From CAZZKE01 sp964655005 (lineage in GTDB: Bacteria > Pseudomonadota > Alphaproteobacteria > Rhodospirillales > JABHCV01), in contig CAZZKE010000071.1 in assembly GCA_964655005.1 (NCBI GenBank), positions 1 through 14,246 on the forward strand: a stretch of DNA of 14,246 bases, read 5' to 3'. This document shows positions 6,374 to 13,724 of this stretch, in pieces (within the stretch, counting starts at the first letter, position 1; each line of letters opens with the position of its first letter). The notes below the pieces were generated by a model that was given only the letters and a program-made list of their open reading frames with translations, had not been told where the DNA came from and did not search any database. The translations under genes were made by a program, and so were the position numbers.

Positions 6374-7129
6374 ATGAGCGCGACAATCAGCAGCATCTAC
6401 CGCTATCCGGTCAAGGGCCTGAGCCCGCAATCGCTGGAACGGGCCGACCTGGCGCCGGGCCGGATACTTGCCGGCGACCGGCGCTTCGCCCTGGCCCTGG
6501 CATCGACCCGCTTCGACGGTCAGGCCCCGGAATGGCAGGCCAAAAGTGCCTTCCTGACGTTGCTGAAACACGACAAGCTGGCGGCGCTGGAGACGGTTTT
6601 CAATGACGCCGGCACCGAGTTGACAATACGGCGGAATGGCAAACAGGTGGCGCGCGGCAATCTGGCGGAACCGCTTGGAAGGGCGATGATCGAAGATTTT
6701 TTTACGGCCTACCTGGGCGGCAACACCCACGGCAAGCCGCGCCTGGTTGACGCCGGAGCAGACGTAACCTTTACCGACCAGAAAGATAAACTGGTATCGA
6801 TTATCAATCTGGCGTCGATACGCGATCTTGAGCGAATTACCGGGGCCGAGTTGGACCCGGTGCGCTTTCGCGCCAACATTTACATTGACGGCATCGAGCC
6901 CTGGCGTGAATTCCAGTGGATCGGCGGCGATGTCGCGGTCGGCGGGGCAATTCTTTCGGTCCGCGAAAAAATCGGGCGTTGCGTCGCCATAAACGTCAAC
7001 CCGGAAAACGGCACCCGCGATCAGAATTTAGTGAAGGCCCTGCGACGTGGATTCGGGCACACCGACATGGGCATCTTCGCCACCGTTACCCAAGGCGGCG
7101 AAATAGCGGTCGGCGCCGCCGTCGGCTAG
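6374..7129 (+). CDS. MOSC domain-containing protein (MOSC N-terminal beta-barrel type)
   Basis: A 251-residue soluble protein of the YcbX/mARC-like group, which use or transfer sulfur on molybdenum cofactor in reductive detoxification of N-hydroxylated compounds. The N-terminal half carries the beta-barrel signature (SSIYRYPVKGL at residues 6-16, then GDRRFAL). The C-terminal MOSC half has the RFRANIYIDG segment (164-173) and the key cysteine C203 in GRCVAINVNPENGTRD, where the family binds the cofactor or sulfur. No ferredoxin domain or membrane anchor is present, so an electron donor would have to be separate. Start ATG 6374 is chosen because homologues begin just before the YPVKG motif; an AAGGA (6367-6371) lies unusually close, two bases away. 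A TTG at 6338 would give 12 extra residues but would sit close to the clpB -35. It diverges from clpB and converges on the DUF4167 gene with a 4-bp CTAG stop overlap. The substrate is unknown. Confidence 0.85.
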   Translation: MSATISSIYRYPVKGLSPQSLERADLAPGRILAGDRRFALALASTRFDGQAPEWQAKSAFLTLLKHDKLAALETVFNDAGTELTIRRNGKQVARGNLAEPLGRAMIEDFFTAYLGGNTHGKPRLVDAGADVTFTDQKDKLVSIINLASIRDLERITGAELDPVRFRANIYIDGIEPWREFQWIGGDVAVGGAILSVREKIGRCVAINVNPENGTRDQNLVKALRRGFGHTDMGIFATVTQGGEIAVGAAVG

Positions 7130-7725
7130 GCCGAAACGCTTTCCGGCGAGGCGACCTCACCGGTATCAGGCGTTTCCGGCTTGTCGCCGCTATCGACCGC
7201 GACCTTGCGAGGACGTCCCCGGCGCTTCGGCTTTTCGGCTTTAGGCTGTTCGGGTTCGACCGGAGGCTGTTCCACCGCCGCCGCCTGTTCGGTAAGGCGA
7301 ACCGGTTGGGCGGGCCGCGGTTCGGTCGCTTCGGCTGGAATCTCGACAGGGGTCTCGATGGGAATTTGCCGGGTATCGGGCTGGTCCGGTCGCGGCGTAT
7401 TTTTAGTTTCGGTGGAATCCAACCCGTCGCCATTGTTGCCCTGGCCGGCGTTGTTTCCACGGTTTACCGGACGGTTGTCCTTGTCGGCGTTTAATATCCG
7501 GTAATAGTGTTCGGCGTGCTGCCAGTAGCCTTCGGCCTGGATATGTTCGCCGGCGGCGGCGGCGTCACGGGCCATGGCCTGGTATTTATCCAGCACCTGC
7601 TGGGCGTTGCCGCGAATCTTGGCTTCACCACCACTACTTTCGAAGTTTCTGTTCCTCGACGGCTGATGGCGTTTGCCTGGGCCGCCACGGCCACGGCCGC
7701 GCCTTGGATTCTGAACGTGTTTCAT
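7126..7725 (-). CDS. DUF4167 domain-containing protein with disordered tail
   Basis: A 199-residue protein. The N-terminus (residues 8-20) is an Arg/Gly-rich basic stretch suggestive of RNA or DNA binding. It is followed by the conserved DUF4167 helical core (about 33-80, with the signature IRGNAQQVLDKYQAMARDA and a W-x-H-AEHYYRI segment). The remainder is a long Pro/Glu/Thr-rich, low-complexity and probably disordered tail that contains an AT-hook-like RGRPRK (169-174). DUF4167 is characteristic of Alphaproteobacteria and commonly sits next to prmC and prfA, as here; its function is not established. ATG 7725 is preceded by AGGT at a suitable distance. It is separated from prmC by 263 bp, so it may have its own promoter. 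Its TAG overlaps the stop of the convergent MOSC gene. Confidence 0.88.
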   Translation of the reverse strand: MKHVQNPRRGRGRGGPGKRHQPSRNRNFESSGGEAKIRGNAQQVLDKYQAMARDAAAAGEHIQAEGYWQHAEHYYRILNADKDNRPVNRGNNAGQGNNGDGLDSTETKNTPRPDQPDTRQIPIETPVEIPAEATEPRPAQPVRLTEQAAAVEQPPVEPEQPKAEKPKRRGRPRKVAVDSGDKPETPDTGEVASPESVSA

Positions 7726-7922
7726 AGCACCTGTAAATTCTGGTTGTGATACGGATAAGCGCTTCCGACCACGTTTTCAGTAATTTATTCCGATGACAAT
7801 TCCGCCTGCGATTCGCGCTTTCCGCCTTTGCGGTCTGCCCGGCCAATTTTCCATTAACGGCTTGGCTGCATCGATGGGGGAATAAGGTTCGCCCTCTCTG
7901 GCTTCAACCTTGCGATCATTAC

Positions 7923-7941
7923 ACCGATCACTCTCATCGGT
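7923..7941. repeat. 6-bp inverted repeat in prmC-DUF4167 gap
   Basis: ACCGAT (7923-7928) and ATCGGT (7936-7941) are separated by seven bases. It lies in the 263-bp spacer (7726-7988) that otherwise holds no credible gene. There is no T run after it on the minus strand, so it is a poor terminator; an operator or chance is possible. I see no strong sigma70 promoter for the DUF4167 gene in this spacer. Confidence 0.25.
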
Positions 7942-7988
7942 AAAACTAGTCGGGATGACCGCGTTTTCCAACACTTATTTTCAAAAAA

Positions 7989-8858
7989 TTACGGTTTTTC
8001 AATAGCCGCGAAGACACATCGGGGAATTCCTGAAATATCGGCCCGGCGTCCCAGCCCGGTATAACCGTGCTCCGCCAATATCGCGGCGACCCGGTCCGAC
8101 TGATTGATTCCGACTTCCAGAAATATTCGACCACCCGGCTTCAGCGCCGCCGCCGCCAACGCCGCGATGGCCGGATAGGCGTCAAGCCCCTCCTTGCCCG
8201 CAAACAGGGCGCCGGGCGGTTCATAATCGACGACATCGGAGGCCAGGCCTTGCCGGTCGCCTTCCGGGATATAGGGCGGATTGGCGATAATCAGATCAAA
8301 ACGCCCGAGGCCCAAATCGGCAACCGGCGCCTGTTCCCAATCGTGCCGGACAAATTCACATCTGTCGGCGAGAGCAAGCGCCCCGGCGTTGGCGACCGCC
8401 ATCGCAAGCGACGGCCCGCTGCGGTCCAGGCCGACCCCGGTCCAATCCGCCTTTTCATGCAGCAACGCCAGCATCAGGCAGCCGGAACCGGTTCCGAGAT
8501 CAAGCAACCGCCGGTGCTCCGCCGTATCGGGAAAGGCGTCGAGGACGGCCTCGACCAGGGTTTCGGAATCGGGCCTGGGGATCAACGTGTGGCGGTTGAC
8601 GGCGAAAGGCAGGCTCCAGAACTCTCGCCGACCGGTGATATGGGCCATCGGCTCCCGCCTGGCCCGGCGTTCGACCACCCGGCCCAGATTATCCCGCGCC
8701 GCGCTATCCAGCTTCCATTCCGGATGGCTGAAGACATATTCCGGGGTCATCCCCGTGGCGTGGGCGACCAGCAGCCTGGATTCCAGCCTGGGTTCGGAAA
8801 TTCCCGACTGTTCCATCTTCCGGGCCGTCCAGGTCAGGGCTTCGGCGATAGTATCCAC
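7989..8858 (-). CDS. prmC: release factor glutamine methyltransferase PrmC
   Basis: A 289-residue cytosolic enzyme that N5-methylates the glutamine of the GGQ motif of release factors 1 and 2, using S-adenosylmethionine. The N-terminal helical substrate-recognition domain spans about 1-85 and ends with the family's IPRPDSE motif (93-99). The SAM-binding fold has DLGTGSG at 120-126, and the catalytic NPPY is at 193-196. Length is normal. The start is GTG (8858-8856), two bases after the prfA stop, with no recognisable Shine-Dalgarno, so translation probably relies on coupling to prfA, whose product is its substrate. Homologues also begin close to this position (the D-T-I-x-E-A-L helix). It is the last gene of the operon before a 263-bp gap. 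Confidence 0.96.
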   Translation of the reverse strand: MDTIAEALTWTARKMEQSGISEPRLESRLLVAHATGMTPEYVFSHPEWKLDSAARDNLGRVVERRARREPMAHITGRREFWSLPFAVNRHTLIPRPDSETLVEAVLDAFPDTAEHRRLLDLGTGSGCLMLALLHEKADWTGVGLDRSGPSLAMAVANAGALALADRCEFVRHDWEQAPVADLGLGRFDLIIANPPYIPEGDRQGLASDVVDYEPPGALFAGKEGLDAYPAIAALAAAALKPGGRIFLEVGINQSDRVAAILAEHGYTGLGRRADISGIPRCVFAAIEKP

Positions 8859-8860
8859 CG

Positions 8861-9934
8861 TCAGGTGATCTCGGCCAGTCGCGCCGCCTGATCTTCCCCG
8901 GTCAGGGCGTCGATGATTTCATCAAGGTCGCCATCCATGACCCGGTCAAGCTTGTGCAGGGTCAGGTTAATGCGATGATCGGTGATCCGGCCCTGTGGAA
9001 AATTATAGGTCCGAATACGTTCCGAGCGGTCGCCGGAACCGACCTGATTTTTACGGTTGGCGGCGCGCTCGTCGGCCAGTTTGCGGCGTTCGTGTTCATA
9101 GAGTCTGGCGCGCAGCACCCGCATTGCCTTGGCCTTGTTCTTGTGCTGCGATTTTTCATCCTGCTGGGAAACGACTACGCCGGATGGCAAATGAGTGATC
9201 CGGACGGCGCTGTCGGTGGTGTTGACCGACTGGCCGCCGGGGCCGCTGGCCCGGAAAACATCGATCCGCAGGTCTTTCTCATCAATCTGGATATCGACAT
9301 CCTCGGCTTCCGGCATGACCGCGACGGTCGCCGCCGAGGTGTGTATGCGCCCACCCGATTCCGTCGCCGGCACCCGCTGCACCCGGTGAACGCCGGATTC
9401 ATATTTCAACCGGGCGAAAACACCGCGACCGGATACGGATGCCACCGCTTCCTTGCAACCGCCGATGCCGGTTTCGCTTAACGACATTATTTCAAATTTC
9501 CAGCCCCGGGCCTCGGCATATCGCTGATACATGCGGAACAGATCGGCGGCGAACAGGGCGGCTTCCTCGCCGCCGGTACCGGCCCGGACTTCCAGGATGG
9601 CATTTTTTTCATCCGCCGCGTCCTTCGGTAATAACAGCACCTGAATATTTTTTTCCAGCTTCGGAATCCGGTCCTTCAAATCCCGAAATTCGGCTTCCGC
9701 CAATTCACGCATTTCCGGGTCGGTTTCCGGATCGGCGATCATGACCGCCAGATCGGCGGCTTCCGATTGCGCCGTTTTCAGTTCCCGCACGCTTTCAACG
9801 ACCGGTGTCAGGTCCGAATATTCTTTCGACATGCTGGCGAATTCACCGGACGCGCCGGCCTTCGGATCGGCCATCAAAGCGCCAAGCTCGTCGAAACGGG
9901 CCAGCACCTTTTCCAGGTTTTCAGTCAGGCTCAC
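8861..9934 (-). CDS. prfA: peptide chain release factor 1 (RF1)
   Basis: A 357-residue class I release factor that ends translation at UAA and UAG. The N-terminal coiled region covers about 1-105. Domain 2 contains the RF1 discriminator PAT (189-191, the P-x-T motif), which distinguishes it from RF2 (SPF). The catalytic GGQ is at 233-235 in a GPGGQSVNTTDSA context, and the C-terminal helical domain is complete. The start is GTG (9934-9932), overlapping the hemA stop in a GTGA junction. A good GAAGGTGG site lies six bases upstream, inside hemA. The next gene, prmC, modifies the glutamine of the GGQ motif, so the two are functionally paired. Confidence 0.98.
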   Translation of the reverse strand: MSLTENLEKVLARFDELGALMADPKAGASGEFASMSKEYSDLTPVVESVRELKTAQSEAADLAVMIADPETDPEMRELAEAEFRDLKDRIPKLEKNIQVLLLPKDAADEKNAILEVRAGTGGEEAALFAADLFRMYQRYAEARGWKFEIMSLSETGIGGCKEAVASVSGRGVFARLKYESGVHRVQRVPATESGGRIHTSAATVAVMPEAEDVDIQIDEKDLRIDVFRASGPGGQSVNTTDSAVRITHLPSGVVVSQQDEKSQHKNKAKAMRVLRARLYEHERRKLADERAANRKNQVGSGDRSERIRTYNFPQGRITDHRINLTLHKLDRVMDGDLDEIIDALTGEDQAARLAEIT

Positions 9935-11232
9935 GATTCGCCACCTTCCGTATCATCCAGGCCAAACAACCGTTCAATGGCCCGTTCCATCACCTGGTCA
10001 TCGCCGGAATGGGCGGTTTCCCGCAGTGCCCCGGACGGCGCGTGCAACAGCCTTCTGACCAGTAATCTGGTCGCCTTTTCGGCGTCGCCACCGGCGTCAA
10101 GCAAGGCCTGTTCGCGGATTGTCTCGACATGATTGCGCAATCGGTTGACGGCCGGAACGGCGGTTCTTTCCGTTTGGCCGCGCCGGAATGTCGCGACGTC
10201 CTGATCGACAATGGCCCAGGCCGCGCCGGCCTCGCTTTCACGTCCGGCCCGGCCTTCCATGGCGACCCGTTCAAGGTCGTCCGTATCGTACAGGAAGGCG
10301 TCGCTGATTTTTTCGACGCCGGGATCGATATCGCCGGGAATGGCGGTATCAATCAGGAAGATCGGCTTGTGGCGCCGCGCCAGGACCGCGGCGCCGACCA
10401 TTTGCGCCTCGACCGCCCGCTTGCGCCGGCCCAAAGACGACAGCACGATATCGGCCTGGCTCAGGTGTTCCGCCAGATCTTCGTACGGGGCGATATTGCA
10501 ATTCAACCGGTTGGCCGTTTCCAGGGCCCGGCGTTCGGTCGGGTGGGTGATCGTCAACCGGCCCAGGCTGGACGCCAGCATGTCGGCGGCGATCAATTCG
10601 CCCATTTCGCCGTTGCCGATCAGCAAGGCCGAACAGTTGGCCAGATCGCCATGCAGGTCGCCGGCGATCTGGGTCGCGGCGGCGGCGATGGAAACCGGGC
10701 GCTGACCGATGGCGGTCTCGTTACGGACCCGTTTCGCCGTCGCGTAGGAGGCTTGCAGTATGGTCTCCAGGCCGCCGCCGATCATGCCGCACCGGTGGGC
10801 GATGCGGTGGGCGGTCTTGGCCTGACCCAGGACCTGCGGTTCCCCGATGATAAGGCTGTCAAGCGAGCTGGATACGGCGAAAATCTGCCGCACCGCCGCT
10901 TCATCCCACAGGGCGTAGGTCTGGCCCGCCATCTCGGCGAGTTCGATTTCGCCATGCGCCGACAAGGCCGCCAGCACCCGGCGTTCGATTTCTCCCTTGT
11001 TCGTTTCGGAATCCACATAGGCCTGGACCTCGACCCGGTCGCAGGTCGACATGACCAGCGCCTGACCGATTCCGGCATGCGCCAGCTTCGCCAGAAAATC
11101 CGGCATGGCGTCTTCTTCGACGAACAGCCGGTCGCGCAGCAACATTGAACTGGAACGATGGTTGGCGCCAAGCACGAAAGGCCGACCGCCATTGCCATTA
11201 TCCATTTCGCCGGGTGTGGGGCTTTCGGCCAT
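9931..11232 (-). CDS. hemA: glutamyl-tRNA reductase (C5 pathway)
   Basis: A 433-residue enzyme expected to reduce glutamyl-tRNA(Glu) with NADPH to glutamate-1-semialdehyde, the first step of the C5 route to 5-aminolevulinate and heme. The N-terminal catalytic domain shows G-ANH (22-25), the nucleophilic cysteine C64 in MSTCDRVE, and LDSLIIGEPQVLGQAK (124-139). The NADPH domain has LLIGNGEMG (203-211). A helical dimerisation domain with RLLVRRLLHAPS is near the C-terminus. Oddities: the family's conserved His in the A-V-x-H-L-F segment is Gln here (Q116), the following ASGLDS reads SSSLDS, and the NHxTAP segment reads NHRSSS. Start ATG 11232 lies seven bases after the hisS stop without a clear Shine-Dalgarno; ATG 11205 is an alternative. 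The frame extends further upstream inside hisS, which I do not accept. The order hemA-prfA-prmC matches E. coli. Confidence 0.92.
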   Translation of the reverse strand: MAESPTPGEMDNGNGGRPFVLGANHRSSSMLLRDRLFVEEDAMPDFLAKLAHAGIGQALVMSTCDRVEVQAYVDSETNKGEIERRVLAALSAHGEIELAEMAGQTYALWDEAAVRQIFAVSSSLDSLIIGEPQVLGQAKTAHRIAHRCGMIGGGLETILQASYATAKRVRNETAIGQRPVSIAAAATQIAGDLHGDLANCSALLIGNGEMGELIAADMLASSLGRLTITHPTERRALETANRLNCNIAPYEDLAEHLSQADIVLSSLGRRKRAVEAQMVGAAVLARRHKPIFLIDTAIPGDIDPGVEKISDAFLYDTDDLERVAMEGRAGRESEAGAAWAIVDQDVATFRRGQTERTAVPAVNRLRNHVETIREQALLDAGGDAEKATRLLVRRLLHAPSGALRETAHSGDDQVMERAIERLFGLDDTEGGES

Positions 11233-11239
11233 GCTGTGG

Positions 11240-12484
11240 CTAACGATAACGGGCCAGGTGGTCCCCCAAATCCGCAAGCGGGACTCGCACCTGATCGCCG
11301 GTTTCCATATCGCGCACGGTGGCCGCGCCTTCCGCCATTTCGTCCTCGCCGACAATAACGGCGGCGACGGCACCCACTGCGTTGGCCCGCTTCATGCGTT
11401 TCTTCATGTTGCCGCCGTATCCCAGATCGACAGTAAAACCGTCGTGACGCAACCGCTGGGTCAGAACCAGCACGGCGGCGGCGGCGGCGGCCCCCGCCGG
11501 CACCATGGCGATGGGTGATTCATGGCTTTCGGGTTCGGCGATCATCATCGCCAGGCGTTCTATCCCGGCGGCCCAGCCGGTACCCGGCGTTTGCGGGCCG
11601 CCCATTTGCCCGATCAGGCCATCGTAACGACCGCCGGCGACCACCGCACCCTGGGCGCCAAGTTCGGTGGTGGTGAATTCGAACGCCGTGTGGCAGTAAT
11701 AATCCAGCCCCCGGACCAGGCGGGGATTCAGGGCATAGGCTATACCCAGGCCGTCGAGTCCGGCCTTGACGGCGGCAAAGTGGTCTTTCGAGACGGCATT
11801 GAAGCTGGCCGCGATTTCCGGCGCGTTTTCGATGACCCGGCGGTCGCCTTCGTCCTTGGAATCGAGAATTCGAAGCGGATTGCGGCCCAGCCGGTCGCGG
11901 CTGTCTTCAGACAATTTATCCATATGGGCCGTAAAATAATCGACCAACAGTTCACGATAGGCGGCGCGGCTGTCGCTGTCGCCCAGGCTGTTGAGTTCCA
12001 GCGTCGTCGATTCGCGCACGCCCAGGGCTTCGAGAAAATGCGATCCAAGGGCAATAATTTCGACATCGGCCAGCGGTCCTTCGACGCCGAGGATTTCCGC
12101 ACCGACCTGATGAAACTGGCGAAGCCGTCCCTTCTGCGGGCGTTCGTAACGGAACATCGGCCCCTGATAGGTAAATTTCAGCGGCAATGATCGAGTCAGG
12201 CCGCCGGAAATAAAGGCCCGCGCCACCCCGGCGGTATTTTCCGGGCGCAGGGTCAGGCTGTCGCCCCCCTTGTCGGTAAAGGTGTACATTTCCTTGGTCA
12301 CGATGTCGGATGTATCGCCCAGCGTTCGCGCGAACACTTCGGTCTTTTCGAATATGGGCGTGGCGATTTCGGAAAATCCGTACAACCCGGAAACCGTGCG
12401 CATGGTATCGATCACCTTGCGATGACGCAGGTTTTCTTCCGGCAACAGATCATGGGCGCCGCGAACCGGCTGTAACATCGACAT
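11240..12484 (-). CDS. hisS: histidyl-tRNA synthetase
   Basis: A 414-residue class II synthetase that charges tRNA(His). Class II motif 1 lies in the N-terminal region after PVRGAHDLLP (6-15). Motif 2 is FRYERPQKGRLRQFHQ (111-126). The histidine-specific loop LVRGLDYY is at 256-263. Motif 3 is GTGWAAGIERL (301-311), followed by the C-terminal anticodon-binding domain (about 325-414). Length is typical. The start ATG 12484 has AGGA seven bases upstream, overlapping the ispG stop codon region; the third residue is also Met and is a weaker start. A run of six GCC codons (11473-11490) encodes an alanine stretch at the junction to the anticodon domain. Confidence 0.97.
   Translation of the reverse strand: MSMLQPVRGAHDLLPEENLRHRKVIDTMRTVSGLYGFSEIATPIFEKTEVFARTLGDTSDIVTKEMYTFTDKGGDSLTLRPENTAGVARAFISGGLTRSLPLKFTYQGPMFRYERPQKGRLRQFHQVGAEILGVEGPLADVEIIALGSHFLEALGVRESTTLELNSLGDSDSRAAYRELLVDYFTAHMDKLSEDSRDRLGRNPLRILDSKDEGDRRVIENAPEIAASFNAVSKDHFAAVKAGLDGLGIAYALNPRLVRGLDYYCHTAFEFTTTELGAQGAVVAGGRYDGLIGQMGGPQTPGTGWAAGIERLAMMIAEPESHESPIAMVPAGAAAAAAVLVLTQRLRHDGFTVDLGYGGNMKKRMKRANAVGAVAAVIVGEDEMAEGAATVRDMETGDQVRVPLADLGDHLARYR
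11473..11490. repeat. (CGG)6 trinucleotide run within hisS
   Basis: Six perfect CGG triplets, read as GCC (Ala) codons in hisS, sit at the linker between the catalytic and anticodon-binding domains. A linker there should tolerate gain or loss of a codon. This may simply reflect GC-rich codon use. Confidence 0.4.
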
Positions 12485-12493
12485 GGCGCGTTC

Positions 12494-13723
12494 CTAATTG
12501 CTACGAGGCTTGTAACGGCTGGCCACGTAATCGTCGATAATTTTTTTGAAATCATCGACAATGGCGGGGCCGCGCAGGGTCATTTCCTTCCTGCCGTCGA
12601 TAAACACCGGGGCCGCCGGTTCTTCGCCTGTGCCGGGCAGGCTGATACCCAAATCGGCATGTTTGCTTTCGCCGGGGCCGTTGACTATGCAGCCCATCAC
12701 GGCGAGGCTCAGGTTTTCCGCGCCCGGATTGCGTTCGCGCCAGACCGGCATGCGTCCGCGCACGTGGGCCTGAATTTTTTCGGCCAGGTCCTGGAATACC
12801 GTGCCGGTCGTACGGCCGCACCCCGGACACGCGGTAACCAGCGGCAAGAAGGACCGCAGCCCCATGGATTGCAGCAATTCCTGGGCGACGACAACTTCCC
12901 GGGTCCGGTCGCCGCCGGGTTCCGGGGTTAGTGAAATCCGGATGGTATCGCCGATTCCTTCCTGCAACAGCACCGCCATTGCCGCGCTTGAGGCGACGAT
13001 GCCTTTCGAGCCCATACCGGCTTCGGTCAGGCCCAGATGCAGGGCGTAGTCGCAGCGCCGGGCCAGTTCCCGATATACGGCGATCAGGTCCTGAACGTCA
13101 CTGACTTTACACGACAGGATAATCTGCCCGGCGGTCAGGCCCAGTTCCAGCGCCCGACCGGCGCTGTCCAGGGCCGAACGAACCAGCGCTTCGCGGGTCA
13201 CGGCGGCGGCTTCAAGGGGAGCGGTCCGCTTGCCGTTTTCATCCATCAGGCCGATCATCAGATCCTGATCCAGGCTGCCCCAGTTGACGCCGATGCGGAC
13301 CGGTTTGCCATGTTCCAGCGCGGTCTCGATCATCGCCGAAAAGCGGCTGTCTTTTTTCGATCCGAAACCGACGTTGCCGGGATTGATGCGGTATTTGGCC
13401 AGCGCCTCGGCGCACGCCGGATGGTCGGCCAGCAGCCTGTCGCCAATATAATGAAAATCGCCGACCAGCGGCACGTCGATCCCCCGTTTGGCCAGGCCAT
13501 CGCGGATATGGGGCACGGCGGCGGCGGCTTCATGGCGATCGACGGTCAGCCGCACCAGTTCGGACCCGGCGGCAGCCAACGCCGCCACCTGATCGATGCT
13601 GGCGGCCACGTCGGCGGTATCGGTATTGGTCATGGACTGCACGACCACGGGGCTATCGCCACCGACGACCAAACCGGCGATGACGACAGGAACGCTGCGC
13701 CGTCGGGCTATTCGATTTGACAC
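12494..13723 (-). CDS. ispG: 4-hydroxy-3-methylbut-2-en-1-yl diphosphate synthase IspG (GcpE)
   Basis: A 409-residue iron-sulfur enzyme of the MEP isoprenoid pathway. It converts methylerythritol cyclodiphosphate to HMBPP using reduced ferredoxin or flavodoxin. The N-terminal TIM barrel starts with a basic RRRS segment and VQSMTNTDT (28-36). The C-terminal domain holds the [4Fe-4S] ligands C299 and C302 (ACPGCGRTT), C345 (MGCIVNGPGES) and the fourth ligand E352; the spacing from C345 to E352 matches that of the E. coli enzyme. The start is GTG (13723-13721), one base after the rodZ stop; nothing better is available in frame. The hisS start lies nine bases beyond its stop, which places it firmly inside the operon. 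Confidence 0.97.
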   Translation of the reverse strand: MSNRIARRRSVPVVIAGLVVGGDSPVVVQSMTNTDTADVAASIDQVAALAAAGSELVRLTVDRHEAAAAVPHIRDGLAKRGIDVPLVGDFHYIGDRLLADHPACAEALAKYRINPGNVGFGSKKDSRFSAMIETALEHGKPVRIGVNWGSLDQDLMIGLMDENGKRTAPLEAAAVTREALVRSALDSAGRALELGLTAGQIILSCKVSDVQDLIAVYRELARRCDYALHLGLTEAGMGSKGIVASSAAMAVLLQEGIGDTIRISLTPEPGGDRTREVVVAQELLQSMGLRSFLPLVTACPGCGRTTGTVFQDLAEKIQAHVRGRMPVWRERNPGAENLSLAVMGCIVNGPGESKHADLGISLPGTGEEPAAPVFIDGRKEMTLRGPAIVDDFKKIIDDYVASRYKPRSN

Positions 13724-13724
13724 G

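Noticed and set aside
7777..7974. Minus-strand 65-codon frame in the prmC-DUF4167 spacer
   Set aside because: TTG start without a Shine-Dalgarno, no domain or membrane signal, and placed where regulatory DNA is expected. It could be revived only by conservation evidence.
7981..8005. T6 run after the prmC stop as part of a terminator
   Set aside because: The only possible stem before it is about 3 bp (CGG/CCG), too weak to call.
8067..8891. Plus-strand open frame of 274 codons opposite prmC
   Set aside because: Antisense to prmC, which has intact catalytic motifs; no recognisable domain.
10129..11148. Plus-strand open frame of 339 codons opposite hemA
   Set aside because: Shadow frame with typical Arg/Gly/Gln-rich composition; hemA on the other strand has full family motifs.
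11233..11373. N-terminal extension of HemA into hisS
   Set aside because: It reads the conserved hisS C-terminus in another frame, and HemA homologues begin shortly before the G-x-NH motif.
13037..13720. Plus-strand open frame of 227 codons opposite ispG
   Set aside because: Antisense shadow of ispG, whose iron-sulfur ligands are intact.
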